Below are positions 47,694 through 56,579 of a DNA stretch of 64,000 nt, in pieces. The first letter of the stretch is position 1, and every line of letters starts with the position of its first letter. Both the position numbers and the translations under genes were made by a program. Below the pieces are notes generated by a model that made no database searches, had not been told where the DNA came from, and was given only the letters and a program-made list of their open reading frames with translations. This DNA is from Saprospiraceae bacterium (GTDB lineage: Bacteria; Bacteroidota; Bacteroidia; Chitinophagales; Saprospiraceae), in assembly GCA_016712145.1 (NCBI GenBank), contig JADJRO010000001.1:558001-622000 (forward strand), read 5' to 3'.

Positions 47694-48984
47694 ATGAAAC
47701 CACTATTTTCTCTCATTCTAATTTTATTATCCTTTGCTGTATTTGCTCAGGAACCTGAAAAGATGTAAAAAAGCAGATAGTAAAGTTGCAAGTTTTTATC
47801 TGGATCCAACAGCAAATGTTTCCAAATTATGGGAAGCGAAAGCTTTGATTGATGGTGCAAGCGACAATGAATTGGTTAGCAAATCTGCACGTACCTGGTC
47901 TGTTAAAGGAAAAGTTTATAATGCCATTTGTTCCCACGAAAGCGATTCAATACTTATTGGTCAACAATTTGGGAGACCTTATAAAGTCAAACACAAGGAT
48001 GCAGCTTTAATAGCCTATTCTTCATGGCTTAAATCAAAAGAACTTGCGACAAAAAGTCATGAATCTAAAGATGCATTGGAAGCCTTAAGCGAAACCTATC
48101 GCTATCTCAATAATTATGGCATTCAAGCTTATGAAGGAGGTGATTTTAAAGCAGCATTCAACCACTTTGATGCAGTAGTTAAAATTAACGACATGCTATT
48201 AGCAGGCGGAATGAAAGGAGTTTTAGCTACACCCGAAGATTTGAATAAACAAAAATACCTTGCTGCCGCCTGCGCGATTAATGCAAATATGTTAGAAACA
48301 GCCTTTCCTTACCTAGAGGACCTTCGCAAAGTAAATTACAGTGAATCGTTTATTTATGAAGGATTATATAAATACTATTTAGAACGTGATGAAAAAAAGG
48401 CTGAAGAGGCTTTAGCAGAAGGACGTCAAAAATTCCCAAATGAAACTGCTTTATTATTTAATGAAATCAATCATTATTTGAAGAAAGGACGCTTAAATGA
48501 ATTGGTTGATAAATTAAAAATAGCTGTTGAAAAAGAACCAGGTAATGTTTCAGTAAGAACTACTTTAGGCAATGTATATGACAACCTTTGCCAGAAAGAA
48601 TGGGAAGGCGGGAATTTTGAAAAAGGTAACGAATATTATACACAAGCTGAAAAGTATTATAAAGAAGCTTTAACAATTGCAGCAACAGATTTTAACAGCC
48701 TATATAGTTTAGGTGCATTGTATTACAATAAAGCTGCTCTGATTTCAAAAGAAGCAAATAAGCTAAGTTCTGATTACAGTAAAGAAGGCACACGTAAATA
48801 CAATGAGAAAAAAGCTGAAATGGAAAGCTACTTTGATAAAGCATTGCCTTATTTCGAACAAGCTGAAAAAATAGAACCAAAAGATAAAAATACTCTTATC
48901 GCATTAAAAGAAATTTTTGCTAAAAAATCACAGTTTGATAAATCGAATGCTTACAAAACAAAATTGGAAAGTTTAGGTAATTAA
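47694..48984 (+). CDS. Secreted TPR-repeat protein; frame broken near the N-terminus
   Basis: ATG 47694 encodes a clean signal peptide (MKPLFSLILILLSFAVFAQE) that runs into a stop after EPEKM. The long frame beginning at 47734 has no signal peptide. Adding one A to each of the runs 47758-47761 and 47767-47772 joins them as EPEKDVKKADSKVASFYLDP, giving about 430 aa. The body holds repeated TPR-like helix pairs (AYEGGDFKAAFNHFDAVVKI, YEGLYKYYLERDEKKAEEAL, YYTQAEKYYKEALTIA, YFEQAEKIEPKDKNT). Likely a periplasmic scaffold; no enzyme motif. It lies 89 bp after gyrA. Confidence 0.8.
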
Positions 48985-49006
48985 TCAAACCAGTTTTTGC
49001 AGTTAT

Positions 49007-49492
49007 ATGGACGAAAAGAAATTTAAAGAAGTTGAAGCGCTTAATGGGGTAGGGGCTTTTCATGATCTATTTGATTTGCCCATTCTTGAGCAACCTCAAA
49101 TTCCAGATGCAAATCGGTGTAAACTTAGATTGTCTTTGTTGGAAGAAGAATTAACTGAACTCAAGGAAGCCATTGAACAGGGTGATCTTGTAGCAGCAGC
49201 CGATGCATTTTGTGATTTACAATATGTGTTATCAGGTGCGATTCATGAATTCGGTTTAGGATCCCATTTTTACAATTTGTTTGAGGAAGTTCAACGGTCT
49301 AATATGAGTAAAGCATGCGGCACGTTTGAAGAAGCTCTAAATACGCAATCCATGTATCTGGAACAAAAGCAAACTGTATCAGAAATCAAGCAAAAAGGAG
49401 ATCGTTTTTTGGTTTACCGTACTGAAGATGGCAAAGTATTAAAATCCATAAATTACAGTCCAGCCAATTTAGAAATGGTTCTAAATAAATAG
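49007..49492 (+). CDS. MazG-like nucleoside triphosphate pyrophosphohydrolase family protein
   Basis: A 161-aa all-alpha NTP-pyrophosphohydrolase-type protein. LRLSLLEEELTELKEAIEQGD gives the ExxE metal-binding helix and AADAFCDLQYVLSGAIHEFG the ExxD-equivalent helix, as in the PRA-PH/MazG superfamily. The position FHDLFDLPILEQPQIPD at the start matches a subgroup found in many bacteria and phages. Substrate not determinable; a house-cleaning or nucleotide-pool role is inferred from the family. Confidence 0.82.
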   Translation: MDEKKFKEVEALNGVGAFHDLFDLPILEQPQIPDANRCKLRLSLLEEELTELKEAIEQGDLVAAADAFCDLQYVLSGAIHEFGLGSHFYNLFEEVQRSNMSKACGTFEEALNTQSMYLEQKQTVSEIKQKGDRFLVYRTEDGKVLKSINYSPANLEMVLNK

Positions 49493-49508
49493 ATTTCTCT
49501 TGAACTAT

Positions 49509-49886
49509 TTATTGCGGACGCTTTTCATAAAGTGGACCGACTTTAAAGCCTTCATCAGATAAATCACCCCGATGGATTCTTATACCGTAAGGAATCTCAT
49601 CTAAAAATTCGGTGTGGGATCGAGCGATTTTGCCTTTTCCATCCTGAACTTCTATCTGAAACATACTGATATTTTTTAAAGAATCTCGTTGAATCGTCAG
49701 GTATTTTACAATGACTCCGTATGGTAGCAATCGATCTCTGATATCAACAAGCTGTTCGGTTGGCATTGATTTTTTAAAATGAACTTCAATCCAAGATTCA
49801 TCTACATAAAAATAGGTTTGATTTTCCTTTACCTTATATGAAACCAAACCAAAAATTAAAAACAGAAGACAATACCAAGATCTCAT
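49509..49886 (-). CDS. Conserved hypothetical exported protein
   Basis: A 125-aa protein with an N-terminal hydrophobic segment (WYCLLFLIFGLVSYKV) and a small alpha/beta body (YFYVDESWIEVHFKKSMPTEQ, KYLTIQRDSLKNISMFQIEV, ending GPLYEKRP). I do not recognise the family. It is the last of three minus-strand genes, 3 bp after the LEA-like gene. Confidence 0.6.
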   Translation of the reverse strand: MRSWYCLLFLIFGLVSYKVKENQTYFYVDESWIEVHFKKSMPTEQLVDIRDRLLPYGVIVKYLTIQRDSLKNISMFQIEVQDGKGKIARSHTEFLDEIPYGIRIHRGDLSDEGFKVGPLYEKRPQ

Positions 49887-49889
49887 TGA

Positions 49890-50297
49890 TTAAGCTGGTT
49901 TTTGATCTTCCGGCTTATTGGTATCACTTGGATTTTGAGTAGTATCTTTTGGTTGCAACTTTTCAGCCAAATCCTCCATCGTATCTGCTGCCTTCTCTGC
50001 AAAATGTTGAGCAGATTCAAGTACATCGTGCGTAATTTCTTTTGTTTTTTCCCAACTTGTTTCAGCAACTTGCTCAGCCTTTTTAACAAATTCTGATTCT
50101 TGTATTTTTGTAACTGCTTCCATCGTATTTTCTTTTGCTTCTTGCATGGCTGTATTTGCCCAGGCTTTTGCTTTTTCAATGGATTCCTCTGTTTGTTTCT
50201 CAATCAGATCTTTTGTTTTTTCTGCATTATCAATTGCTTGTTGTGTAGCTTCTTTGCTTATTCCGAAAAGCTTGCTAAAAAAATCTTTCATTGCCAT
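49890..50297 (-). CDS. LEA-like amphipathic helical protein (1)
   Basis: A 135-aa cytoplasmic protein, almost entirely Ala/Glu/Lys/Thr-rich amphipathic helix with 11-residue periodicity (EKTKDLIEKQTEESIEKAKA, VKKAEQVAETSWEKTKEITH), and a disordered Pro/Asp/Lys tail. There are no cysteines. This resembles group 3 LEA and YtxH-like stress proteins. A desiccation, salt or membrane-stabilising role is inferred from composition only. It follows a second, related gene by 27 bp. Confidence 0.65.
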   Translation of the reverse strand: MAMKDFFSKLFGISKEATQQAIDNAEKTKDLIEKQTEESIEKAKAWANTAMQEAKENTMEAVTKIQESEFVKKAEQVAETSWEKTKEITHDVLESAQHFAEKAADTMEDLAEKLQPKDTTQNPSDTNKPEDQKPA

Positions 50298-50324
50298 GCT
50301 ATCAATTTTAAATTTTAAAATAAA

Positions 50325-50930
50325 TTAATTTGTTTTTGTATCGTCAGGTAACTCAACCGGGGTAATCGTTTTTTGTTTTGATTCACTAGGTTCTAAATTC
50401 TTTTGATCTACTGCAGTATGATCTTTTTGCGTTTCCAACCATTTTTCAGCTTTACTGAAAAAATCAGGATGTGTAGATTCTAAATTTTTTCCAAAATCAA
50501 TGGGTTTATCTGCGATTCCATCATTGTTCTGATCTTTTAAATTTTCATCAGCATCTAATTTTTTAGCTTTTTCAACGGTTTCATCAATAAAATGATCCAT
50601 TTTTTCCAAGCCTTCTTTTGCTTTTTCTACAATATTTTCTCTGAATTCACGAGTAGAATCGTCCAGTATTTCAATTTTCTCTTTGATTTCTGACCACAAG
50701 TGTTTTCCCTGCTCTTTTGCTTCACCTACAGAATCTGCTACAAAATCCTTTGCTTTTTCTAAAAATTCCGAGGATCCACTGCCTTCCTGGCCCGAATGAT
50801 TGGCTTGGTTCACCGGCTGCTGATTTTCGATTTCGGAAAATCTAGTATCCTGATAATCAATCCCATCTATTTGACTATTGGACTTAGAAGGATTTGAAAA
50901 CCAAGATTTTATAGTATCAAATAAGGCCAT
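50325..50930 (-). CDS. LEA-like amphipathic helical protein (2)
   Basis: A 201-aa protein with the same style as its neighbour: a short N-terminal helix (MALFDTIKSWFSNPSKS), a long charged helical core (LEKAKDFVADSVGEAKEQGK, ENIVEKAKEGLEKMDHFIDE) and disordered, Asp/Asn-rich and Ser/Thr-rich segments. DENLKDQNNDGIADKP resembles a calcium-loop (DxNxDG) sequence, as in thrombospondin type 3 repeats. First gene of the three-gene minus-strand group. Function unknown. Confidence 0.62.
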   Translation of the reverse strand: MALFDTIKSWFSNPSKSNSQIDGIDYQDTRFSEIENQQPVNQANHSGQEGSGSSEFLEKAKDFVADSVGEAKEQGKHLWSEIKEKIEILDDSTREFRENIVEKAKEGLEKMDHFIDETVEKAKKLDADENLKDQNNDGIADKPIDFGKNLESTHPDFFSKAEKWLETQKDHTAVDQKNLEPSESKQKTITPVELPDDTKTN

Positions 50931-51023
50931 TCTGATATTTTATACAAAAATAGGACAAAGAAAACAAATCAATGATTTAAATATGGTCGTATATTTCGTC
51001 ATGCCTTGTTTAATATATCGTCT

Positions 51024-52082
51024 ATGAAAAAATCTAAATTGCCAGAAAGGGGAACCAACATGCACATTCCAAATCGATTTTTTAAACTTCAAACGGCAAC
51101 TGAACTTGAGTTATCACAACAAGAAGCTGGTATTGAGAAAATAAAAACGCAGTACATCCCAATTATGGCTAAATCTATGATCAATCCTGTGGCAAGTCCG
51201 GATTTATTTATGGATTATTCCTTAAATCCGTATCAAGGATGTGAGCATGGTTGTACCTATTGTTATGCCCGATTGACCCACAACTACTGGGGCTACAGCA
51301 TCGCAGATGAGTTTGAAACAAAAATATTGGTTAAGCAAAATGCGATAGAGGTTTTAAAGAAAGAATTAGGATCCACAAACTATGTAGTTAAACCCATCAT
51401 GCTTTCAGGAAATACGGATTGTTACCAACCGGCCGAATTAAAATTTGGCCTGACACGTAAAATCCTGGACCTATTCCTCTTTCTAAAACATCCGGTCATG
51501 CTCATTACTAAAAATGCACTTATCCTGAAAGATCTTACTGTTTTGAGTGCACTGAATTCTCATAATTTGGTGTCTGTAGCGATCTCAGTAAGTGCTTCGG
51601 AAGACAAGACCCGACGTATCATGGAGCCGCGTGCATCCACCATTGAAAGCAGGCTGCAAACGATTAGCAAATTAAGAGCATCCGGAATTCCGGTTCATGC
51701 CATGCTTGCGCCGATTATTCCCGGGATTAATGATTCTGAATTAATGGAAATGGTAAAGTTAACAGCAGATGCCGGAGCAAGCAGCGCATCCTATCAAATC
51801 GTGCGGCTTAATGGTCAACTGCCTGAATTGTTTAGTGCATGGCTGGATGAACAATACCCGGATCGCAAGCAACGAATACTCAATGCAATCAAAGAATGCC
51901 ATCAGGGTCAATTGAATGATTCAAATTTTAAGACCCGAATGAAGGGGAGTGGTACCCTTTCAGATTCCATCCGGCAACAATTCAAAGTAGCGTATAAACG
52001 CAATTATCCCAATCCACAGAAAGCCACTTTACGGACAGATTTATTTATTAGAATTAAAAACGGCCAATTGCCTTTGTGGTGA
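51024..52082 (+). CDS. Radical SAM protein, PA0069/spore-photoproduct-lyase-like family
   Basis: A 352-aa protein. An upstream in-frame TTG (51006) exists but ATG 51024 is preferred. The 4Fe-4S motif CEHGCTYC (CxxxCxxC) follows the family lead-in DYSLNPYQGC, then YARLTHNYWGY, MLSGNTDCYQPAE, ITKNALILKDL, and RRIMEPRASTIESRL. These features mark the PA0069 group, whose substrate is unknown despite similarity to DNA photoproduct lyase. It is not in an operon; the divergent LEA-like genes lie upstream. Confidence 0.85.
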   Translation: MKKSKLPERGTNMHIPNRFFKLQTATELELSQQEAGIEKIKTQYIPIMAKSMINPVASPDLFMDYSLNPYQGCEHGCTYCYARLTHNYWGYSIADEFETKILVKQNAIEVLKKELGSTNYVVKPIMLSGNTDCYQPAELKFGLTRKILDLFLFLKHPVMLITKNALILKDLTVLSALNSHNLVSVAISVSASEDKTRRIMEPRASTIESRLQTISKLRASGIPVHAMLAPIIPGINDSELMEMVKLTADAGASSASYQIVRLNGQLPELFSAWLDEQYPDRKQRILNAIKECHQGQLNDSNFKTRMKGSGTLSDSIRQQFKVAYKRNYPNPQKATLRTDLFIRIKNGQLPLW

Positions 52083-52084
52083 AC

Positions 52085-52381
52085 TTAGATCACAACGTAA
52101 GCGATGTAGATGATCAAGACCAATATAGAAAAGAGGGAAATCATAAATAAGAGGTCAGCTATATGTTCGGTGTTACGCTCCAGCTTAGGATTTTGAGTAC
52201 GCAATGAAATAAAAGAAACGATGCAGGCAGCTGCCAACAACAAGGAAATTACAGAAGTGATTTCATCTATTAAATTATTTTCCTGCTGGCTAGTTAAATG
52301 CAAGGAGGTGATCACAACCAGGCATAATCCCAAGAGGGTAGAGGCTGTATTTAAAATGTGCTGGGAGGTGATGTTTAGCAT
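52085..52381 (-). CDS. Small three-helix membrane protein
   Basis: A 98-aa integral membrane protein with three predicted transmembrane helices (TLLGLCLVVITSL, VISLLLAAACIVSFISL, LLFMISLFSILVLIIYIA) separated by short polar loops. Function unknown. The stop nearly touches that of the convergent radical SAM gene. Confidence 0.65.
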   Translation of the reverse strand: MLNITSQHILNTASTLLGLCLVVITSLHLTSQQENNLIDEITSVISLLLAAACIVSFISLRTQNPKLERNTEHIADLLFMISLFSILVLIIYIAYVVI

Positions 52382-52764
52382 AGGGAATTGGAAACTAAAA
52401 TTATAAACTTAAAGATATCTAATACTCAATTAATAAGTAAATGAATTAAAACTTGTTAAATGGCAACTAGGCTTGAATGCTAGATGCATTGTTATCATTC
52501 CAAATAATTCCTATTAAACACGTTGTTGGTTCCGTTTGGTGGTTGAAATTGTATAAAAATCCTTATTTATTCTTCATTTCGAAGCTTAATTGTAATTTAA
52601 AGAGTAGAATATATATCCATATAAGCTTCAATATTAAAATATCGATTCACAAGAAGCTTCAATGAAAAGGGCGGATTTTTAAAAATCAATATATGCAAGT
52701 TCCTAAAGGTCCAGAATTTTGGACAAACCTCGATTTAATTCCATAACCCAAAAACTTACATACA
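52382..52764. other. Gap without a convincing gene
   Basis: AT-rich stretch at the border between conserved chromosome and accessory DNA. A 62-codon frame (52477-52665) has no family features and is probably chance. An imperfect inverted repeat GTCCAgaattTTGGAC at 52709-52724 and two copies of AAGCTTCAAT are the only structures seen. No tRNA or clear attachment site. Confidence 0.5.
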
Positions 52765-53040
52765 TTGAATAAGATTTATTCCTGGGCAGCTCAGCTGCTA
52801 CTTTCCAAAGTACTTGGTGGAAAAAAAACCATGATCCTTGGCTGGACAAGTACTGCAATTGGTACTTTCAATATGATGTTTTCAACTGAAAATCTGCAGG
52901 CCATTTGCCAACACCATGGTATTTGTATGCAGACATCTGCAGTCTTTGGTACCATCCTGGTTGTAATAGGGGAGGCCACTAAGCTCTTTCGCTATGCTAC
53001 CGGCCAGTCCTACCGTGACCCTGATTTTTTTAAACATTAA
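52765..53040 (+). CDS. Small membrane protein, possibly phage/holin-like
   Basis: A 91-aa product from a TTG start, with two hydrophobic stretches (MILGWTSTAIGTFNMMF and TSAVFGTILVVIGEATKLF) and GKK just before the first, a layout seen in small phage-encoded membrane proteins. Two tandem stops (TAA TAG) and a strong intrinsic terminator at 53111 follow. That supports a real gene, but no family is recognised with certainty. Confidence 0.5.
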   Translation: MNKIYSWAAQLLLSKVLGGKKTMILGWTSTAIGTFNMMFSTENLQAICQHHGICMQTSAVFGTILVVIGEATKLFRYATGQSYRDPDFFKH

Positions 53041-53110
53041 TAGACGAATGATATCGATCTGCATAACCTGCTGGATCGGATTGGGGTAATAGAGAGATAA
53101 ACAGTCTCAG

Positions 53111-53140
53111 ACGGCCACTGGGAAACCAGGGGTCGTTTTT
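53111..53140 (+). terminator. Strong intrinsic terminator with GAAA tetraloop
   Basis: Arms 53111-53121 and 53126-53136 form 10 pairs (one G-T wobble, one A-G mismatch) around a GAAA loop, followed by TTTTT (53136-53140). It ends the plus-strand gene at 52765 and lies just past the minus-strand locus ending at 53159. Confidence 0.8.
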
Positions 53141-53158
53141 GTTGTACATCAGTTGATC

Positions 53159-53920
53159 TTAAAATTTATTTACTTTGGAAAGTATACTAATTGCTGTTTT
53201 CGAAACTTCGGCATTACCACATTGAATCAATATCATCAAATCATTTCTGCATTGATCTAAGCACTCTAGAAAGAAATTATAATCATTTTCATCGAATCCT
53301 GATCTGTCATTTTCACTAATGTAAAAAATAAATCATTCAGAAAATTGAAGATTACGTAATACAGTACTCATTCGCTCTGGTTTGTTCACATAATAGTTAT
53401 AGAAATTCATTGCAGACCTAAAACTATAAATAAATTTATGAATAGTGCTTTGATTTGTATTTGCAATTGTTGCATATAAATTTCCGGCAATCAATTGAAT
53501 ATCTTCATGAATTTTCTCTATCTTTGAATCATGGATACTGTAATTTTCTTCATGTTTGTTATTGTACAAGTTATATGTATTGTTCAGCTTTTTTTTGAGC
53601 TCGACAAACTTGATTTTAATAAAATTTTGAAAGATGGAATATCCAAAGATTCCGAAGAGGACGAATAATATTGAAACATATGTTGTTGTCCAATTATTTT
53701 GATATTCAATCAACGTAATCGTATTTGCTTGTTGAAGCTGTAAATCTTGTATTCTTTGGGTCAATTCATTTTTACTGGAATTATTAGATACTTCGGTTTT
53801 TACTATTGAGTAAAGGCTTTCGACTTTGGAATTCAGTACATAGCATTTCCAAAAAAGATATATACAACCAAAAAACATAATTACTGACCAGGTCACTAAT
53901 ACTATACCTAATTTCCTCAT
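53159..53920 (-). pseudogene. Two-helix membrane protein interrupted by in-frame TGA
   Basis: ATG 53920 opens a 195-aa frame with two transmembrane helices (IVLVTWSVIMFFGCIYLFW and WTTTYVSILFVLFGIFGYS) around a periplasmic helical segment, then a cytoplasmic helical domain ending NLQFSE at TGA 53333-53335. The same frame continues for 57 codons to TAA at 53159 with protein-like sequence (GFDENDYNFFLECLDQCRND, EVSKTAISILSKV). Either the TGA is a point change, or several bases are missing here: one A after GAA plus two T in the following T6 run would give FSEMIYFFYISEND. No family recognised. Confidence 0.55.
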
Positions 53921-54013
53921 TTTAATTACAGATTAACCATAGACAGCTATAAAAATAGTATCTTTTATAAAGAATCACAAATTTTATAATATTTATTTAA
54001 TTATAAATACAGG

Positions 54014-55305
54014 TTATCTTCCTTTCAATTTTGTTAGCTCTGCTTTTAACATACCAAATTTAATCACTGGAAGATTTTCCTCAGAATCTGGAGGCAATAT
54101 ATATGTTGTAAAATTTGAAAATGTTGAATTGCGCGACAATTTTGTATTGCCTTCCGTCTGTCCAGCAATACTTGCAACTCCAAAGCTTAAACTTGCGTTC
54201 ACTTTAAAGTTTGCTTCTCCATTAAATCCATGTGATCCCTTACTTGAAGACCAGATAGCTTTATAATTATTATTAAATCTAATTGTATCTGCATCATTAA
54301 TACCTGGAAATGAAGTTAATAATTCAAGTAAATGAATCCGAAGGCTGGTATCCATTTCCAATGAAGTTCTTCCAAAATAAGCACCAGCTAATGGCGAAAC
54401 CAAAACACCACCTCCAACAAAAAACGAACTCTTAGTAGTTAATGCACTATTAGCAGATGATTTTACTTCTGTTGTAAGCGGCACAGCACCAGTAAATTCC
54501 ATAGCTGCGCTTAAATAACCTGAACAATCCAAGGTATATAAAAAATTGCTTTTGCCTAACAGCATGAATTTTTCGTATTCAAAATTTTTATAAGTTGAAG
54601 CCGTTGATACTGTCCGATAATATTCAATTGAATTAGCGCCCACAGTTTTTACTTGAAAAGTATGCATTACATCACTAATATCAGAATCAGAATAAAGTAA
54701 CGCTTGATCAGATGGCAATTTATTTAGCAATGTTGTTATAAAAGGAGGCGTCCAATTCTTCTTTGCTTTTTATTAAGTTCCTTAATTTTAGATAATACTT
54801 TTGAAGGCAACGAACAAGAATGATTACTTGGGTCAAAAAGACTTGCAACTTCTTCTTTGATATTTACCAATTTCCCACCAATTTGTACTGTTTTTAATAA
54901 AGTAGTATCTTTTATTCCAAATTTGCTTGCTTTCCATGCTTTAATATCTGTATCTTTTATTTTATTTAAATTCGATTCTATTTCTTCAGACCACGTGGCA
55001 AAATATGCAGGATCACCTTCAGAATATAACTGCTCTTTTAATTCAAATTGATCATTATTATTTGCTAAATACGTAACACCTGAATCCTTCAAAGCTTGTA
55101 AATTAGCAAAATTTGCTAGCCAATCAGTATTTAAAAGTGATTGTGCAACTAAATTTAACCTTAACTTTTCCATTTTTAAAGTATCATCTTTGGTTGGTTT
55201 CAGTGTTACTGAATAATAACTGTTGTCGATTTTCTCTTCAGCACAAGAAATTACAGCTGAAATGAATATGCAAAAAATGCATATTTTAAGACCAATTTTT
55301 TTCAT
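54014..55305 (-). CDS. Exported lipoprotein of unknown function; one frameshift
   Basis: Open parts 55305-54736 and 54730-54014 encode one protein of about 430 aa. Adding one base to the T5 run at 54767-54771 (A5 in the gene) joins LNKK to AKKNWTPPFITTLLNKLP. It has a lipoprotein signal (ICIFCIFISAVISC). The first half is helical and polar; the second half is rich in small residues and beta-prone (GVLVSPLAGAYFGRTSLEMD, NASLSFGVASIAGQTEG). I do not recognise a family. It is preceded by 350 bp of non-coding DNA and followed by the two-helix membrane protein gene on the same strand. Confidence 0.65.
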
Positions 55306-55499
55306 ATTAAATTTTTTAAAAAAGTGAAGAATGAAATTTAAGAATTGGTCTTAAGGATAGTATAAAATTACTCAAATTGGATTAATCTCAAAATATTTAA
55401 GCACTTTCTTTTAACTTTTAACACTCCTATAACACCACCGTATCAATACTGCATCTTATATTTTTAATGCTTAAAGTTTTTTTCAGTAAGGGTAGTGAT

Positions 55500-55526
55500 G
55501 CCCTGACAACTCATAGGGCTTTTTTT
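55500..55526 (+). terminator. First hairpin-plus-T7 element in the leader of the 55660 gene
   Basis: GCCCT (55500-55504) pairs with AGGGC (55515-55519), with an inner GA/TC pairing, and is followed directly by seven T residues (55520-55526). Resembles an intrinsic terminator. It lies 130 bp before the next gene and just upstream of a larger hairpin. Confidence 0.55.
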
Positions 55527-55545
55527 ATGTCCTATAGGAAGATCC

Positions 55546-55637
55546 AGCGGCGTATTACCTCCGTGCCGCGTCTATAATGGATTCGGCAAGCCCATGATTG
55601 GACTTTAACCAGCGGGAAAGGATACGCCGCTTTTTTT
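55546..55637 (+). ncRNA. Structured leader RNA ending in an intrinsic terminator; possible attenuator
   Basis: AGCGGCGTAT (55546-55555) pairs perfectly over 10 bp with ATACGCCGCT (55622-55631), which is followed by T7 (55631-55637). The enclosed 66 nt can form smaller hairpins. The 5' arm can instead pair through GCGGC (55547-55551) with GCCGC (55565-55569), which would break the terminator stem. Mutually exclusive stems 23 bp before a start codon (55660) are typical of transcription attenuation or riboswitch leaders. An alternative is a small RNA with its own terminator. I cannot assign it to a known RNA family. Confidence 0.5.
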
Positions 55638-55659
55638 GCATCCATTTAAAAAATTTCTT

Positions 55660-56028
55660 ATGGTTAAGAAACAATCAAAGCTTGTAAGTCAAGCAAAAAA
55701 AACACCGGTAGTAAATCCGGATCCACCAATTGTAGATCGTGCTTATTTTCATGACCTGGCTAAGCCACCGGTCAATGATGCAGATCGAGAGCAATTGATT
55801 CATCATTACATTGAGCTGCTTGGATTGTTTGGTGCAACTGTTGTAAGCATCAGATACATCAATGGCCAGTATGAATGTTCCGGAATGACCGGCACAACAG
55901 AATATTACGGTCCTTCAGACAGTTCACTGCAGCGTGCTGTTTTCTTTTTTATTAAGCACATCATGAAAGCACATCACAAATTGATGTACAACATCTTTCA
56001 GGGCTTTTTAAATCAAAGTCAAGTCTAA
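55660..56028 (+). CDS. Small accessory-region protein behind a structured leader
   Basis: A 122-aa product from ATG 55660; the frame extends upstream to a TTG inside the terminator T run, which is unlikely to be used. The N-terminus is basic and disordered (MVKKQSKLVSQAKKTPVVNP), then a compact helical/beta part (REQLIHHYIELLGLFGATVV, SIRYINGQYECSGMTG, YYGPSDSSLQRAVFFF). Family not recognised. A strong bidirectional terminator follows 15 bp after the stop. It is monocistronic, with regulated transcription likely from the leader. Confidence 0.65.
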   Translation: MVKKQSKLVSQAKKTPVVNPDPPIVDRAYFHDLAKPPVNDADREQLIHHYIELLGLFGATVVSIRYINGQYECSGMTGTTEYYGPSDSSLQRAVFFFIKHIMKAHHKLMYNIFQGFLNQSQV

Positions 56029-56043
56029 AACCAATCACAGATG

Positions 56044-56090
56044 CTGGCACTGACAAATGCGAGTTTGTCAGGCCAGTGTTTTTATTTTTT
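56044..56090. terminator. Long intrinsic terminator between convergent genes
   Basis: CTGACAAA (56050-56057) and TTTGTCAG (56064-56071) pair perfectly; with CTGGC/GCCAG outside (one bulged A) the stem reaches 13 bp. TGTTTTTATTTTTT follows on the plus strand. It serves the 55660 gene and lies at the end of the minus-strand gene at 56082. Confidence 0.8.
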
Positions 56091-56264
56091 AGCAAAAAAA
56101 TCAGCAAATTCATGATGATTCCAAACCTTTTTTGTCCTGTAATTGACTCTACAGCAATACGACTTAGACGCAATTTCATATTCGATCACTTGTCTGATAA
56201 AGTAACTTACCCAATCGGCGTCCGGAGCAAAGACTTTGTCAATGTTCGATTTCCAAGGATTCAT
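56082..56264 (-). CDS. Tiny protein, 60 aa
   Basis: Product MNPWKSNIDKVFAPDADWVS... ends HHEFADFFAKK. It is hydrophilic and helical with aromatic residues; it looks like a real small protein rather than a shadow because it overlaps the upstream 51-aa gene by ATGA and ends at a terminator. No family recognised. Confidence 0.5.
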   Translation of the reverse strand: MNPWKSNIDKVFAPDADWVSYFIRQVIEYEIASKSYCCRVNYRTKKVWNHHEFADFFAKK

Positions 56265-56416
56265 TTTCTTTTTCCTAAACCATTCGAGCCAAAAAACAAG
56301 ACGATTGCTTGCTTAATATCATACGCAGGAATCTTTACATCATTCAAAATCCATTCAGGTTTTGCCGTTCCGATGATTCCGGTACGAAAAGAATAAAAAT
56401 ACAGTTGAGGTTCCAT
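56261..56416 (-). CDS. Tiny protein, 51 aa
   Basis: ATG 56416 opens a 51-codon gene. Product MEPQLYFYSFRTGIIGTAKP... ends FGSNGLGKRK. Its TGA overlaps the ATG of the 60-aa gene (ATGA), so the two form a co-translated pair downstream of the XRE repressor gene. No family recognised. Confidence 0.5.
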   Translation of the reverse strand: MEPQLYFYSFRTGIIGTAKPEWILNDVKIPAYDIKQAIVLFFGSNGLGKRK

Positions 56417-56579
56417 AAATTACATTGGTTTTATGTACCCCGGTAAGCGGCAACTTCCGAATATACTCTCTAAGGTTTTCCCATAATTTATAGTATGAAT
56501 TTGATAACTAATTTGAAACGTCTCGTTCCCTTTTAGTTATAATATTATAAGGAATATGGAATGAGAATTACAGTTTAAT

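Noticed and set aside
52623..52664. Two AAGCTTCAAT copies as attachment-site repeats
   Set aside because: Only 10 bp long, close together and not flanking any element; no tRNA gene or integrase nearby.
52477..52665. 62-codon plus-strand frame
   Set aside because: AT-rich, no domain, no start context and no neighbour overlap; likely chance.
56076..56396. 106-codon plus-strand frame
   Set aside because: It starts inside a terminator T run and lies opposite two better-supported minus-strand microgenes; composition is that of an antisense shadow.
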